Source: a virus. From it: a stretch of DNA of 52,492 nucleotides. A program made the position numbers and the translations under genes. The first letter of the stretch is position 1. Each line of letters begins with the position of its first letter. The stretch is from IMG/VR virus record IMGVR_UViG_3300027770_000074, positions 1 to 52,492 of that record; one strand, 5' to 3'. The notes beneath the pieces are model-generated. The model ran no database searches. It was given only the letters and a program-made list of their open reading frames with translations, and was not told the DNA's origin. Below, one piece after another: positions 24,191 through 35,300 of this stretch.

Positions 24191-27100
24191 ATGCCTAATG
24201 CTTCTTTATACATAAACCAAATTGACACAGATAATGAATTCTATGTTTGGGGATCAGGTAATAATATCTCCCTTTTCACTGAGGGTGCCTGGCAAACATA
24301 CGATTACACAAATTCTGTGGTCCCCTCAGATTATGGAGGATCCTATTATCTAGACACAAGGTGTCTTTCAATAGATCCTGAAGATATTCTTTGGTGTGGA
24401 GTAGCACAAGGACCAACATCTGGATTCAACGAGGTTGCAGTTTTCAGCATAAACACGAATGATGTCTATGAAGGCCAAACATACTTATTCTCAGATATTT
24501 CAAATTTCAACGGGGTTCAACAAGAAGTTTGCACTATTTACGCTTCTCCCTATGGAAGTGAGGTTTTAGCTTTTGTTTGTCCGTTAAACGGGATTGGCGG
24601 TACCGCTGGTATAACTGCATATACTAAGTTTTATGGTGTAACCGGTGGAAGATTATTTTATCTCAATTTATTCACCGGCGAGTGGAATGAGAATGTGCCA
24701 AATTATACATGGCCTCACATTTACGATATTAAGGCTAAAGGTTTTGACGGTAATAGATACCTTTATTATCTTGGTACTGAAGAGGGATTATATGAGATAT
24801 CTCCAGAAATACTTGAAACTTTTCAACTGAACTATGGTGGTGAGACTATTAAACAGGCACAGATCTTTAACACTAACACCTCTGGTATAATCTCTGACAA
24901 GGTTTACTGTATAGATCTTGATGAGGACTCCAATTTGTGGGTAGGTACTGATCAAGGTCTTTCTTTTTATAATGGTTACAAGTTCTGGAATTATGGTACA
25001 TCAGGACCAGTAACCTCCATAAAATCTAGACCTAATGGACATGTATTTTACGGGATGGGCGACGGGGAATTAGGACAGGGGACTGGATTATGGCATTTCA
25101 ACGGAAGTACACATACTCAATTTACTCCTGCTAATTCTGATCTAGGTAATTCCAATGTGTTAGGGCTAGGATTGATTGGACATAATATTCAACAGGGAGA
25201 TTTATTAGCAACCGAAAACTCATTATGGGTTTTGGAAAATAACAACCTATCCCTATTCGAATACGATATCCCACACGTTTACGCTTCCTCGAATTATGCT
25301 GGAGCTACTGGATGGAATTTTGTTTATTATTCGCCAACAGGAGCCACAAGTGCACCTCTTCCTAAAGTAAATAAGTACACGTGGGATTATCCCGAATGGA
25401 GGGTATATCAAGATGAGTATCTTGCACAAAAATTTCCAGGACTTGACCCTAGAAATCTTTTCTTAACCACTAGTCTCAAGGAGATAGCAAACGGAAGAGC
25501 TGGAAGACAGCCATGGTGGAATGACTACCCTATTCCAAGTTTCGAGCAGGAACAACAATTGGAAAGTTTTGTAACCCCTTCTTGGGTTTCGGATCTTACC
25601 GTTTACCAGGGAACCTCTGGTTCGACCGGATCTGGTGTTTTCTTAGAAACACAAACTGTTTTGAACATTAACGGGGTAGATAAGCTATACATTGGCGGAT
25701 ACCTTAAAGGAAATATTACAGTTAAACTTGGTTATTATAATGATTCAGAGGAGGCATTAGTTTCAAACACTAATCCAACTTTCCTTGGGAGAGCACAACC
25801 TGATCAATCATCTAGCGATCCTGTAGATATGGGATTTGTTGTTTGCTATAACGAATCTGGTGCTGTTGAATCTTTTGTAAATTTTCCTGGTTATTCAACT
25901 AGAATACAATCTATCTTTCCAAGCAAAGATGGTAGCTCAATCTATGTTACTGGGACTTATTTAATGCTTATAGAAAACGGACCTTTTATATTCGAAGGCA
26001 CGATAGATAATGTGATTAATTCCGGAGGTCCTACCGGTGCTCCTGCTGGATTAAATACAGATTTATATCCTGGATCAACAAGTGGTACCTTCCCTTGGAT
26101 ATACAGTGCAACTGGAGCTACCGGTTCAACATATGTCTTCAGTTACGGAACAACAGGGCCAACGTCTGGTGTTATCTATAATTATTCACAAGGGTCTACG
26201 GCTTCATCGCCTGGCCTATGTGATTTCAATGACATTTCTAATCCTGCAAGCACCTACGATGAAATTTATACCGTCAGACTTAATTTCGCAGATGTTAATT
26301 TTACATGGTGGGAGATAGATTATACACAGATTCCAACAGGCTACGTTTTAGAAATACAAGACACCACTAGCCCATCAACATACTCCTATTTCCATATCAA
26401 TAAAATATACCTGAATGAAAGTGCAGGTATCTTTGAATCTTCCCCTCAGACAGCAAACTTTGATGTGATATATTCGGGAGGATCCGGATCTCAATCTATA
26501 CCAGCTAGCTCACTTAGGTTTAGTTTCGTCTCGTATTTAAATGGGACATTCCCTCTTCTTCCATCAATAGATCAGATGATGTCTGATATAGATAATGGCT
26601 ATTGGCACCCTGGATTTTTTGGAGCTCAGATAGATAAGGATCTTGGTGACTTTAGTACTTACACAGGACTCACATCAGGTAACTATCAATCAGAAATAGA
26701 TAAAGGATACAAGTTCTTAAACTTCAGACAATTCCCATCGGAGGGACAGTATGATCAATCTGTATTCGATTCTCTATACTCTATTGGAGACGCTGGAGAC
26801 TATTCTTTAAACGTATCGATAGCTTCATTTGCAGATCAAATAACACCTGAAATCCCTAATTTTTGGACATTAAAAAACGAATGGGATAGAACTTCAGATC
26901 TTACAACAACGCTCGATAGATTAGTAGATCCTGATTATTTGTCAGTTTCTCAAACAACAGGGTTACTCTCTTTTATTAGATTAGATTCTTCGAATTTTTC
27001 TCTTCTGAGTACCGTTTCAGCTGCTGGAGGTACCACTGGTTTTGTTGATTATAGTATAACCTCAGTAGAATCACTTTCTACTAACAACACAACTTTAATC

Positions 27101-28303
27101 ACTGGATCATCAAACTATTCCTTTAGCTTTGGAGGGATTAATCTATCTCAGGGTTCTACTGGTTCAACCGGCCCTTATTATTTAATTGTAGATAGTTCAG
27201 GTAACGGAGTTACCGGAGGATTTATTCCTAATTATGTTGATATAGATATCCCGATAAAAGCATCTAAAACTGAATCCACTTATTTTGTAACTACCGTTGT
27301 TGGATCCTCTGGATATTATTTTGGTGACTATTTTACTGCTGGGACAACCGGAACATACTTCTTGACTGCTGAAATTACTGAGCAGGGGGTGTCTAAAAAT
27401 ATTTTTGCACCGAAGTTAGAGGTTGTATCGGGGAACGGTCAGAATGTTATAAATATTCTAGACCAGAAAGTTTTACCTGATGGGCTATTAGTTTTTGCAT
27501 ACCAATCCAATACCAAGCCTTATATAAACATCTTCAAAGCAGATCAAACTGGTAGGATCACAAATCAAAAAGATTTTGGGGATCTAAACTGTGAGCCTGA
27601 ATCTTTTTCTTTGACCTTTGATAATCAATCAAACGTTTATATAGCAGGATTTAATTCAACAGGTTTAACCGGGGATTCATTTATTGTTTGTGGACCGACG
27701 TCAGCCTTCGTTCTCCAGTCTGAAAAATACAACTTCGACCCAGGGATAAATTTGGGCGATATTATTTCAAGGCCAGGATCTGGTGCATGGACTTGGTGCG
27801 ATGTACACTCCTCTGAAAATTACTTAGACCTTCCGTTGATGTCAACTGTTGTTTTTAGTAATTACAATTCTTCTATTTACGGAAAATCAAATAACACATG
27901 GTCTTTAATAGATTCTATTACAGGTAATGATCTATTGACAGTGAAATTAACCCCCTATTTCATTTACACGTTTACTGAACCTGGATATTTCACAATTTAT
28001 AACATGGTAGAGGATTCACAGGGTAATGTTTACGAGATATCTAAACCCGGATTTATAGAAATAAAAGATCACAAAATTAAAACTCCAGAAGATCCTAGAC
28101 CTGATTTTGTTGATTCCCGAGACTATGGATTCCCAGACCCTCCTTTTGAGTCTAGAGATGTTCAGTCACAAAAATTAGCCAAACAACTTTTAGAGGACGA
28201 AGCTCAAATTTTGAATAACAATAAACAGCCATTCGGATCGAGCCTTATAATTTTTGATGACCCTGATGCAACATTCAGGGATTTGAGTGATAATACAGTT
28301 TAA
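24191..28303 (+). CDS. giant virion protein with beta-propeller-like (Reg_prop) N-terminal part
   Basis: A 1370-residue exterior protein. The first 330 residues contain propeller-like blades: CLSIDPEDILWCGVAQG (about 57-73), IYDIKAKGFDGNRYLYYLGT with EEGLYEI (about 178-205), and VYCIDLDEDSNLWVGTDQGL (about 238-257). These follow the two-component-regulator-propeller pattern 'I-x-D-x-x-G-x-L-W-x-GT-x-x-GL'. Later parts carry many G-A-T-G/G-S-T-G turns and beta strands typical of fibres; around residues 1255-1290 PYFIYTFTEPGYFTIYNMVE resembles a PKD-type domain. The C-terminal 80 residues are charged and helical (QSQKLAKQLLEDEAQIL). It ends two bases before the end of the convergent phoH gene. 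Host-surface binding is a plausible role, not shown. Confidence 0.5.
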   Translation: MPNASLYINQIDTDNEFYVWGSGNNISLFTEGAWQTYDYTNSVVPSDYGGSYYLDTRCLSIDPEDILWCGVAQGPTSGFNEVAVFSINTNDVYEGQTYLFSDISNFNGVQQEVCTIYASPYGSEVLAFVCPLNGIGGTAGITAYTKFYGVTGGRLFYLNLFTGEWNENVPNYTWPHIYDIKAKGFDGNRYLYYLGTEEGLYEISPEILETFQLNYGGETIKQAQIFNTNTSGIISDKVYCIDLDEDSNLWVGTDQGLSFYNGYKFWNYGTSGPVTSIKSRPNGHVFYGMGDGELGQGTGLWHFNGSTHTQFTPANSDLGNSNVLGLGLIGHNIQQGDLLATENSLWVLENNNLSLFEYDIPHVYASSNYAGATGWNFVYYSPTGATSAPLPKVNKYTWDYPEWRVYQDEYLAQKFPGLDPRNLFLTTSLKEIANGRAGRQPWWNDYPIPSFEQEQQLESFVTPSWVSDLTVYQGTSGSTGSGVFLETQTVLNINGVDKLYIGGYLKGNITVKLGYYNDSEEALVSNTNPTFLGRAQPDQSSSDPVDMGFVVCYNESGAVESFVNFPGYSTRIQSIFPSKDGSSIYVTGTYLMLIENGPFIFEGTIDNVINSGGPTGAPAGLNTDLYPGSTSGTFPWIYSATGATGSTYVFSYGTTGPTSGVIYNYSQGSTASSPGLCDFNDISNPASTYDEIYTVRLNFADVNFTWWEIDYTQIPTGYVLEIQDTTSPSTYSYFHINKIYLNESAGIFESSPQTANFDVIYSGGSGSQSIPASSLRFSFVSYLNGTFPLLPSIDQMMSDIDNGYWHPGFFGAQIDKDLGDFSTYTGLTSGNYQSEIDKGYKFLNFRQFPSEGQYDQSVFDSLYSIGDAGDYSLNVSIASFADQITPEIPNFWTLKNEWDRTSDLTTTLDRLVDPDYLSVSQTTGLLSFIRLDSSNFSLLSTVSAAGGTTGFVDYSITSVESLSTNNTTLITGSSNYSFSFGGINLSQGSTGSTGPYYLIVDSSGNGVTGGFIPNYVDIDIPIKASKTESTYFVTTVVGSSGYYFGDYFTAGTTGTYFLTAEITEQGVSKNIFAPKLEVVSGNGQNVINILDQKVLPDGLLVFAYQSNTKPYINIFKADQTGRITNQKDFGDLNCEPESFSLTFDNQSNVYIAGFNSTGLTGDSFIVCGPTSAFVLQSEKYNFDPGINLGDIISRPGSGAWTWCDVHSSENYLDLPLMSTVVFSNYNSSIYGKSNNTWSLIDSITGNDLLTVKLTPYFIYTFTEPGYFTIYNMVEDSQGNVYEISKPGFIEIKDHKIKTPEDPRPDFVDSRDYGFPDPPFESRDVQSQKLAKQLLEDEAQILNNNKQPFGSSLIIFDDPDATFRDLSDNTV

Positions 28304-28305
28304 TT

Positions 28306-28962
28306 CTAGGTATCCTTTAATACTTGAAGAATCTCTTCAACTATCGGATCCCTATGATTTGTTTTAAGACTGATGACAGAAATTCCCTCTATAAAGCTTA
28401 ATTTTTTTGATAACCAATCAAATCCACTAAGCCTTTTATCTCGAAGATCTATCTGAGAGTTATCACCGACAAAGATCATTCTAGCTCCGAAACACAAACG
28501 TGTTATAATAAGCTCCAATTGACTCTGTGTAATATTTTGAGATTCATCTATAACAACACAGCAATCAGAGAAGTTTCTTCCTCTCATAAACCCAATAGGT
28601 ATAACTTCAATATTTCCCTCAGCTATTTCTTTGTCTATCTTTTCCTTATTGTAAAGCATGTACATGTTATCGTAGATTGATGCAGTATATGGTGCTAACT
28701 TTGCATCTTTATCTCCTGGTAAAAATCCTATATCCTCACCTGCTGTAACCGCTGGTCTGGTCAGGATTATCTTTTTAACATCCTTTTTAAATAACATATC
28801 AAGAGCGATCTGTGCTGCTAATAACGATTTACCACTTCCAGCTTGTCCTTTCAGAAAGGATATCTTGGAATTAAGTATTTTTTCTTTAGCCTCTTTTTGT
28901 TCCTCGTTTAAAGTAACATTAAATCTAATCGAGTTCTTAGGTTTTTTGACCTGTGTTTGCAT
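28306..28962 (-). CDS. phoH: PhoH-like ATPase
   Basis: A 218-residue P-loop protein, about the size of the PhoH core. It shows Walker A GQAGSGKS (39-46), the PhoH-type ILTRPAVTAGEDIGFLPGD (66-84), Walker B CVVIDESQN (135-143, D139/E140), and the sensor-like FVGDNSQIDLR (164-174). PhoH family ATPases are common in marine and T4-like phages. They are linked to RNA metabolism and phosphate stress, though their phage role is unsettled. It is a lone minus-strand gene wedged between two + strand structural blocks, meeting the previous gene end-to-end with a two-base gap and no obvious terminator. Its upstream gap is AT-rich. Confidence 0.9.
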   Translation of the reverse strand: MQTQVKKPKNSIRFNVTLNEEQKEAKEKILNSKISFLKGQAGSGKSLLAAQIALDMLFKKDVKKIILTRPAVTAGEDIGFLPGDKDAKLAPYTASIYDNMYMLYNKEKIDKEIAEGNIEVIPIGFMRGRNFSDCCVVIDESQNITQSQLELIITRLCFGARMIFVGDNSQIDLRDKRLSGFDWLSKKLSFIEGISVISLKTNHRDPIVEEILQVLKDT

Positions 28963-29191
28963 AATCTGTGTTTTTTTGTTTAAGCAGATGGTTTTTTATT
29001 TCACCTTTTGGTTTTGAAATGGCATGTTATTTATAAAATATAGATTTTTTTTGGAATAAAACATAGATTCCGTAGTTAAAGAAGAGTATAGAAAATCTTT
29101 TACTAGTTCTAAATTGAAATCAATCATATTTAAGAGTTGTCTGAGATATTGATATATATTTAGCTTAATTAGAAATAAAAAAAACCATAAA
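28963..29191. promoter_or_regulatory. divergent intergenic region between phoH and fibre gene
   Basis: A 229-bp AT-rich gap without a convincing gene. On the minus strand TATAAATA (29035-29028), identical to the T4 late box, lies about 66 bases before the phoH start. On the + strand ATATATATT (29152-29160), a variant of the genome's recurring motif, lies 31 bases before the fibre ATG. A small hairpin ATTTCA/TGAAAT spans 28998-29020. Promoter roles are inferred. Confidence 0.4.
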
Positions 29192-30109
29192 ATGGCAACA
29201 GTAAACACAACAGAAATTTTAGGATCGGATTCCATTTCAGGATCTCGTATTACTATCAATTCGAACTTTCTTCTTCTTCAAAACTGGATTAATGGATTTG
29301 TTACGGTTTTTGGAGTGGATAGTGTTAATGGAATTATGGACCTAAGTTCAGCCTCTACTGGAAAGGTGATGGCTAAAATAGGGTCTTTCAATTCGATACA
29401 AGTACCGGCAGCAGGTGTTGCCACAGCAACTATAAATTCATCAGGTCAAGCTAGTTTTAGCTCAGTACAAACAACATCTTTAACCGCATCAGGAGCGGTT
29501 ACCCTCTCTGGCGCTGTAGTTTTGGGTAGCGGTGGATCTTTAACTGTTGGTGCAACAGCAAGCTTTAACTCAACAACCACATTAAACGGAGGAGTTTATT
29601 TAGGTCCTCTTGGTCATATAGTTAGCCAAAATAAAACATATTTAACCGGACTTACCTCTGGATCAGCATTCCCTGCAAACACTTCAGGTGGAGGAGGATA
29701 TTTCACGGCAAATGTGAGTTCACCTTATGCCTTAACTGGCCTTGAGGATGTCATTTATGCTAATTGTGCTGGGCCCACAGGTTTCTATATGAAAGTAGTA
29801 GATGGGGTTTCCCCATTCGGAGGCACAGTTTCTAATATCCCTGCAGGATCCAGATTAACTATAGTAAACACCTCTGCTGCAACCGGATATATTTGGACTG
29901 GAGTAACAGGATCATCGCCTTATTATACAGGATTTAATACAAACGCTAGCTATGGTGGATTCCCATCTAACACAACAGGTATAATAGTAAATCAAAATAA
30001 AGCTTATCGCTCGTCTATACAGTTACAATGGGAGCCTCAGGTTGCCTTGAATCAAGCATCTGAAACAGGTTCTTGGATAGTTTTATCGGCAACTAACGTG
30101 ACAGTGTAA
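29192..30109 (+). CDS. fibre-like virion protein
   Basis: A 305-residue protein, low in charge and rich in Ser, Thr, Gly and Val. The N-terminal 45 residues (SDSISGSRITINSNFLLLQN) carry an IN-x-NF element also found near the starts of the three collagen-like fibres downstream, suggesting a shared attachment module. Residues about 70-150 are short repetitive strands (SLTASGAVTLSGAVVLGSGG), as in trimeric beta-helical fibres. The C-terminal part (about 170-305) is a compact beta domain ending in GSWIVLSATNV. It begins the second large + strand block, after phoH. Receptor binding or head decoration are both possible. Confidence 0.5.
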   Translation: MATVNTTEILGSDSISGSRITINSNFLLLQNWINGFVTVFGVDSVNGIMDLSSASTGKVMAKIGSFNSIQVPAAGVATATINSSGQASFSSVQTTSLTASGAVTLSGAVVLGSGGSLTVGATASFNSTTTLNGGVYLGPLGHIVSQNKTYLTGLTSGSAFPANTSGGGGYFTANVSSPYALTGLEDVIYANCAGPTGFYMKVVDGVSPFGGTVSNIPAGSRLTIVNTSAATGYIWTGVTGSSPYYTGFNTNASYGGFPSNTTGIIVNQNKAYRSSIQLQWEPQVALNQASETGSWIVLSATNVTV

Positions 30110-30124
30110 AAGAAATAAAAAAGA

Positions 30125-32332
30125 ATGTCAAAAACACCATTTATACGGCCTTTACAAGTTCAGGGAGGCACATTTTATTCATTCAGTTCAGCCGCTGAAG
30201 ATTTATCTTTTACTTTCAACAATTCAGTAAACAAATTCAGGTTTTCTAAATTTGCTTTGCTGAATCTTCCAAACATCGACAATGGCTTTAGCTCTCAATC
30301 CCAAGATAATATAATTAGGCTTAGCGCTCCTGACAGTGCTTTTCTTGACTATGCAACTTCTGCCGGAAAGATTATTACGGGTAACGGTAATATAGATTTT
30401 TCACAGAGCTTCCAAAGCTATTGCTTAAACCTAGAATCAACTATATTTTCAACTGACGAATATGATTCTACGTTAAAACAAAATGTATCTGAGAGAGTTT
30501 TTTTCAAATGGATTAGAGAAATTGGTGCGATGAGATTTAGACCAGCAAACTCATCTGAGGTATCCCCTTCCTTAGATCAAAATTCAGTTGTTACAGTAAA
30601 CGATCTCCCTGTAACACAGAAAAGATATGTAGAGGGAGATCAGCCTCTTGGAACTACTGGTTCTTATGGTATTCAATCTGGAACGTATAACAGAGTTGTT
30701 CAATATATTGGTAATCTTGATATAGTAAACAGTGTTAAGAATTCGGATAACTCTTATTCAGAAGTTTATGTTTACATTCCAACAAAAGATGGTAACACCC
30801 CTACTGTTTTATTTAAAAACGTTGTAGATAAAAATTATTATCAGGATTTTCAATGGACTAACAATCCAAATAATCCTCTTAATGATGAATATCTAAATGA
30901 CAGAAATTATGATGAAATTAACCCTAGCGGATTAACAACTCTAGCAATTTTTGACGACGATGTTTTAGGTGCGCCAACATCATCTTTCTTTTACACTGGA
31001 TTAAATGGTGCCACTGCAGCTGGAAACTGGTACACCCCAAGAGATACTGCAAACACCTACTTTACTGATGAACTTTTCACAGATCCCTCTAATGATATAC
31101 TTTATAAAAGCTATAATGGTATAGATCTTACGTATATAAGAAGTAGACTTGACTCCATAGGAATAGATTTCGATCCAAATTCATACCAGGGGATTCTAAG
31201 TAATCCTAGTATTAGCACTCTTGAAGAGTTCAACTCGACACCTGATGCTGCGGATTTTGAGTTCAACTGCGTTCTGATATATTATGACGTATACGATCCT
31301 GCGATACCTTCAGATTCTGCAACTAATCTTTTTGGAGTTTTATTTTTGGACGATGTCAATTCATCAGGTGGTGACGTCTTTATTCCTAGATTAGACAAGT
31401 TTAGACCAAATCCGGTTACTAAGCTTAACGGAAACTCTTATGGATTTAAGATTAATCTCAAATTTGACACAGACATAGATCAAACCGGCGTTGAGCAGGC
31501 AATCAATGATTACTCTCCTTTTTCTTTATCGATGTTCATGGATGCCATGAATGTTCTTCAAGACGCAAGCTCTACCCTTAATAACGCTTCTGTTGATTTT
31601 ATACAGCTTTCTGATAGGGTAACTAACATTGAAAATATTACTTTAACTACACCAACATCTATTAATTTAGACAGGAGAATACTTTCTATAGAGCAAACAC
31701 TAGCAACAAACCAAGCTCTTTTAAAAAATAGTGCTTCTATAATGCAGTTAATAAATCAAAATTACGATCTTGTTAGATCTATTTTGAATAACCAAACTAG
31801 CGTAGAAGTTTCTTATAATTTAGATTTAGTTAAGCAAGGTAAGGGCATCTTTGTTGATAGAAGCACACCTAATCAGCTTTTTATAGATAATATAAATCAG
31901 GATTTCAATATCGGAAAGGATTATGCATATGGTACTTTTACACAGAACGGTACAAACGTTATTCCACTGAATGATTTTTCAAATTATTTCAAGCATATCA
32001 ATGCTAGTACTGGATTAACTCTTACCGCTGATATGACTATCCGAATTAACGATACAAACGTTAACTGGAAAAATGGGCAGAGATTTAGATTATCTTTCGG
32101 CGACCCTATCTATCCTGGAAATTTTGTAATAAAAATATTAACAAATGCAACAGGTCTTTATCCAATAAGCAATCCTTCATTGATTCAATATTCTACGACG
32201 ATTGTGACATTCACATCCTCTGAATTTTCTTCCAATTCTTATGTCCCAGTTTTTGATATAATCTGTATCGATCAGGACAATTTAAGATTCCAGGTTGATA
32301 TGATAGGAAAAAGTATAACTAACACACAATAA
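30125..32332 (+). CDS. large virion structural protein with internal coiled coil
   Basis: A 735-residue protein. The first 480 residues are beta-rich and acidic, with frequent Asp/Asn loops. Residues about 485-565 form a probable coiled coil (FIQLSDRVTNIENITL, RILSIEQTLATNQALLKNSA, IMQLINQNYDLVRSILNNQT), which usually means a trimeric stalk. A C-terminal beta domain follows (about 575-735; TADMTIRINDTNVNWKNGQR, YVPVFDIICID). Its position between a fibre gene and another giant coiled-coil gene suggests a baseplate-peripheral or fibre-attachment protein, comparable in role to T4 gp9-gp12, but I see no direct sequence match. Confidence 0.5.
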   Translation: MSKTPFIRPLQVQGGTFYSFSSAAEDLSFTFNNSVNKFRFSKFALLNLPNIDNGFSSQSQDNIIRLSAPDSAFLDYATSAGKIITGNGNIDFSQSFQSYCLNLESTIFSTDEYDSTLKQNVSERVFFKWIREIGAMRFRPANSSEVSPSLDQNSVVTVNDLPVTQKRYVEGDQPLGTTGSYGIQSGTYNRVVQYIGNLDIVNSVKNSDNSYSEVYVYIPTKDGNTPTVLFKNVVDKNYYQDFQWTNNPNNPLNDEYLNDRNYDEINPSGLTTLAIFDDDVLGAPTSSFFYTGLNGATAAGNWYTPRDTANTYFTDELFTDPSNDILYKSYNGIDLTYIRSRLDSIGIDFDPNSYQGILSNPSISTLEEFNSTPDAADFEFNCVLIYYDVYDPAIPSDSATNLFGVLFLDDVNSSGGDVFIPRLDKFRPNPVTKLNGNSYGFKINLKFDTDIDQTGVEQAINDYSPFSLSMFMDAMNVLQDASSTLNNASVDFIQLSDRVTNIENITLTTPTSINLDRRILSIEQTLATNQALLKNSASIMQLINQNYDLVRSILNNQTSVEVSYNLDLVKQGKGIFVDRSTPNQLFIDNINQDFNIGKDYAYGTFTQNGTNVIPLNDFSNYFKHINASTGLTLTADMTIRINDTNVNWKNGQRFRLSFGDPIYPGNFVIKILTNATGLYPISNPSLIQYSTTIVTFTSSEFSSNSYVPVFDIICIDQDNLRFQVDMIGKSITNTQ

Positions 32333-32345
32333 TTTTTAAAATAAA

Positions 32346-35300
32346 ATGGCAGGTACACAAAATTCAATAAGTTCAATGCTTGCGCAGTTTTTAAGACTGC
32401 AAAAAAATTCGTTGGAAATTTTAAACGGTCTAAACGAAGCTGCTATTTCAACTAATAACACTGTCACTATTGAGGTTTTAGACGAGGCTGGACTTCCTAA
32501 AAATGCAAACATACCTTCTTATGGGTATATTAGGGGAGAAATACAAAGAATAGACAGCAACGTTCAAGCTCTAGCGGGATTGGGTAATAATTCAGCCACA
32601 ATAAGAAACCCTGACGGGACTTATTCCCAAATTTTTAAATCTGAAACATTAAAAGAGCCCACACCTCTATCCGGATTATCTGTGCCTAGCACATTTTTTA
32701 TTAGAGACAATTGGTTTTTTGAAAGCTTCTTAAGCCCACTTCTTTATATTAATATTAATGTAACCGGTAAAATATCGGATTCTTCCGATAGAATAAAGGT
32801 TATTCGGGTAATTGCTAATACAGATACTGAAGATAAAAGATCCTTCTTTGATTTAAATCTAAAAGGAAGAAACGATTTGACTTATGAGCAGTACATAAAC
32901 ACTTTAGAGGGAGCGGGTATTGGATATTTTACTGATGAGGATGTGATAGATCTTCCCCTTAGAACATTAAGATTTATTGGTAACTTTGGTGTAACCTCTT
33001 ATTACGATGACGTTGTTACTGTAACTAATCAAAATGCAAATCAGGTTGAAACAAACAACCCTCTAAACGTATCTGCCAGTTACCAAGAAACTAGAAGGAA
33101 TTACAAGTTAACTACTCTTAATTATACAGACACACTCTCTAATGTAAAAGATGGTAGAACACTAGATATTGGGGATAGAATTTCAACACCTGATGGAACT
33201 CTTTATCAGGTTACTGCGGTAAACGTAGATCAAGGATCTATACAAGCAAAAAGATTATCCGGCTATGAACCAATAAAGCTAGGTGCAAACACTATTCAAA
33301 TAGCATCTACTGATTTTGGTCCAAGATATGCTCAAGTAAACATCGGTTATAATGAGAGACAAGGTATTTTCTTTAAAACGATAGATGATAATTTTAATAT
33401 AGTAGGAGCAACCTGGTCTACTGGAGTAATACTTTGGACGAATGATTTGGTAACTAAAAATCCTGACGGCGAGGTAGTTTCCCTTGAGCAATACTATTTA
33501 AGCGACGTTTCCGATATTGGTAAAATTCTATTAGGAATGGCAAAAGATAAAACCGTTCCAGCAGTTCAAGGATTAATTCCTGATGTCCCTCTAGTTGTTC
33601 CTGATAATTTCAAGGTGGTTCAAATAAATAAGCAGGTAACTGAATCCACTAGCGTTAAAGTAATAAATGATAAATTACAGGTCAAGAGCACTTTAAAAAG
33701 TGAAATAAACTCTTTGGATGATGCAATAAACAACACGAAGATCCAGCTCAACACAGGGCTTGCAACATCAAATCAGCAAAATTCAAGAGCTGCGTCTCTA
33801 CTCTCTAGATTAAGCGGGATAAGTCCTGTAGATATCCCATCTAGTGAGGGAAGCTTAGCACAAACAAATAATCGGATAGGTGTAAATACGAATTCCCTTC
33901 AGGCTGATCTTAGTAATTTGATTGACGAAAGGGTAAAGAAAGTAGCTTTGTATTCCTCTATTGTTGATGAAGTTAGTACTCTTTCCCAGGATGTACCACA
34001 AGTTTTAGAACCTCCTAAATACAGAGTCCGCGGGTTTTGGGCTATTCCAGCTCCTAAATTAAGTCCTGCAACAGGGGAGCAGGCTGTTATTCAATTCTCC
34101 GTAAGATACAGATATCTTACTGATTCTGGATCAGCTCAGCCATCAGAACAGATAGAATATCTTGACGTTGATAACGTTAAAAAAGTTGGTGCTTTTTCAA
34201 ACTGGGTAGAGTATAAAACGGATATTCGTAAAAAAGTATACGACCCAAATACTGGATTTTATGTTTGGACACCGGAGGTCACTGCTGATTCGAATGTTCA
34301 GAACATAAACCAATTGGATATACCTATTACAAAAGGTGAGAAGGTAGAAATTCAAATAGCTTCAATATCCGAAGCTGGTTGGCCAAATAATCCACTTACC
34401 TCTGAATATTCAACCTCAGTTGTTATCTCATTTCCTGATAATCTTACAGTGACAGGTTCTGCAGAATTAATTAAAACTAATAACGAGGATTCTGCGGTGG
34501 TAAAGGTTCAGGCAAATCTGAATGCACAGGGTCTTCCTTCTCACCTTTCAGAACAGTTCACTGCTGCAGATAGAACTTATTATCATACTGCGGTAGGAAT
34601 ATCAAGTGGATTTTATTCCACAGCTGGATCTGTTTTAAGTTTATACGATAAACTGGTAGATTTACAAAATCAACTAAACCAATTAAAGGCAAGTGTTAGC
34701 GCAGTAGTTGGTGTTCTTGAAGTCTACCTTGTTGATTCGTCCGGAAACAAAGTAAAAGCTACTAGAGGAACAACGATCAGCTTGAATGCAGGATTTTATG
34801 CTGACTTCTTCTCTGCTCCGTTAACAAATGATGCTGGTAAAGTGGCTTCTGTAATTTACAGCATTCAGCTTGTTAATATAGAGGCATCTGCGCTCGAGCT
34901 TGCATCTTCCATACCTGGAGGTCTTCAGACTGCAGCACCAACCTTTATCGGAACTAATAATCCTCAGGGATATAATACCAATTTGAGATATTCTGATGGA
35001 CCTATTTCTGTTACCTCATTAACAAGACCTCAGGTTATATCCAATCAAGAAATTAGACAGGCTCCTCCGTTTGCATCTCAGAATGCATATTCTCAGTACA
35101 TTTACCCTAGATATAAAAACGTGGGATTCAACCAGATACTTTTGAATAATCCTAATCCCCCATCTGGTGTTGAAAACCTTGCAGCTAATTTTACTGCAAT
35201 ATACTCTTCAACATACTCATATGATGGCGTTTCGTCTTCGACACAACAAAATTTCGGTGTTTCTGGGGTATATCCACAGAATGGAACGATCTTTACCCCT

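Noticed and set aside
28996-29259. An 87-codon minus-strand frame with a hydrophobic stretch
   Set aside because: It overlaps the start of the 29192 gene in antisense and the AT-rich control region; composition and position fit chance.
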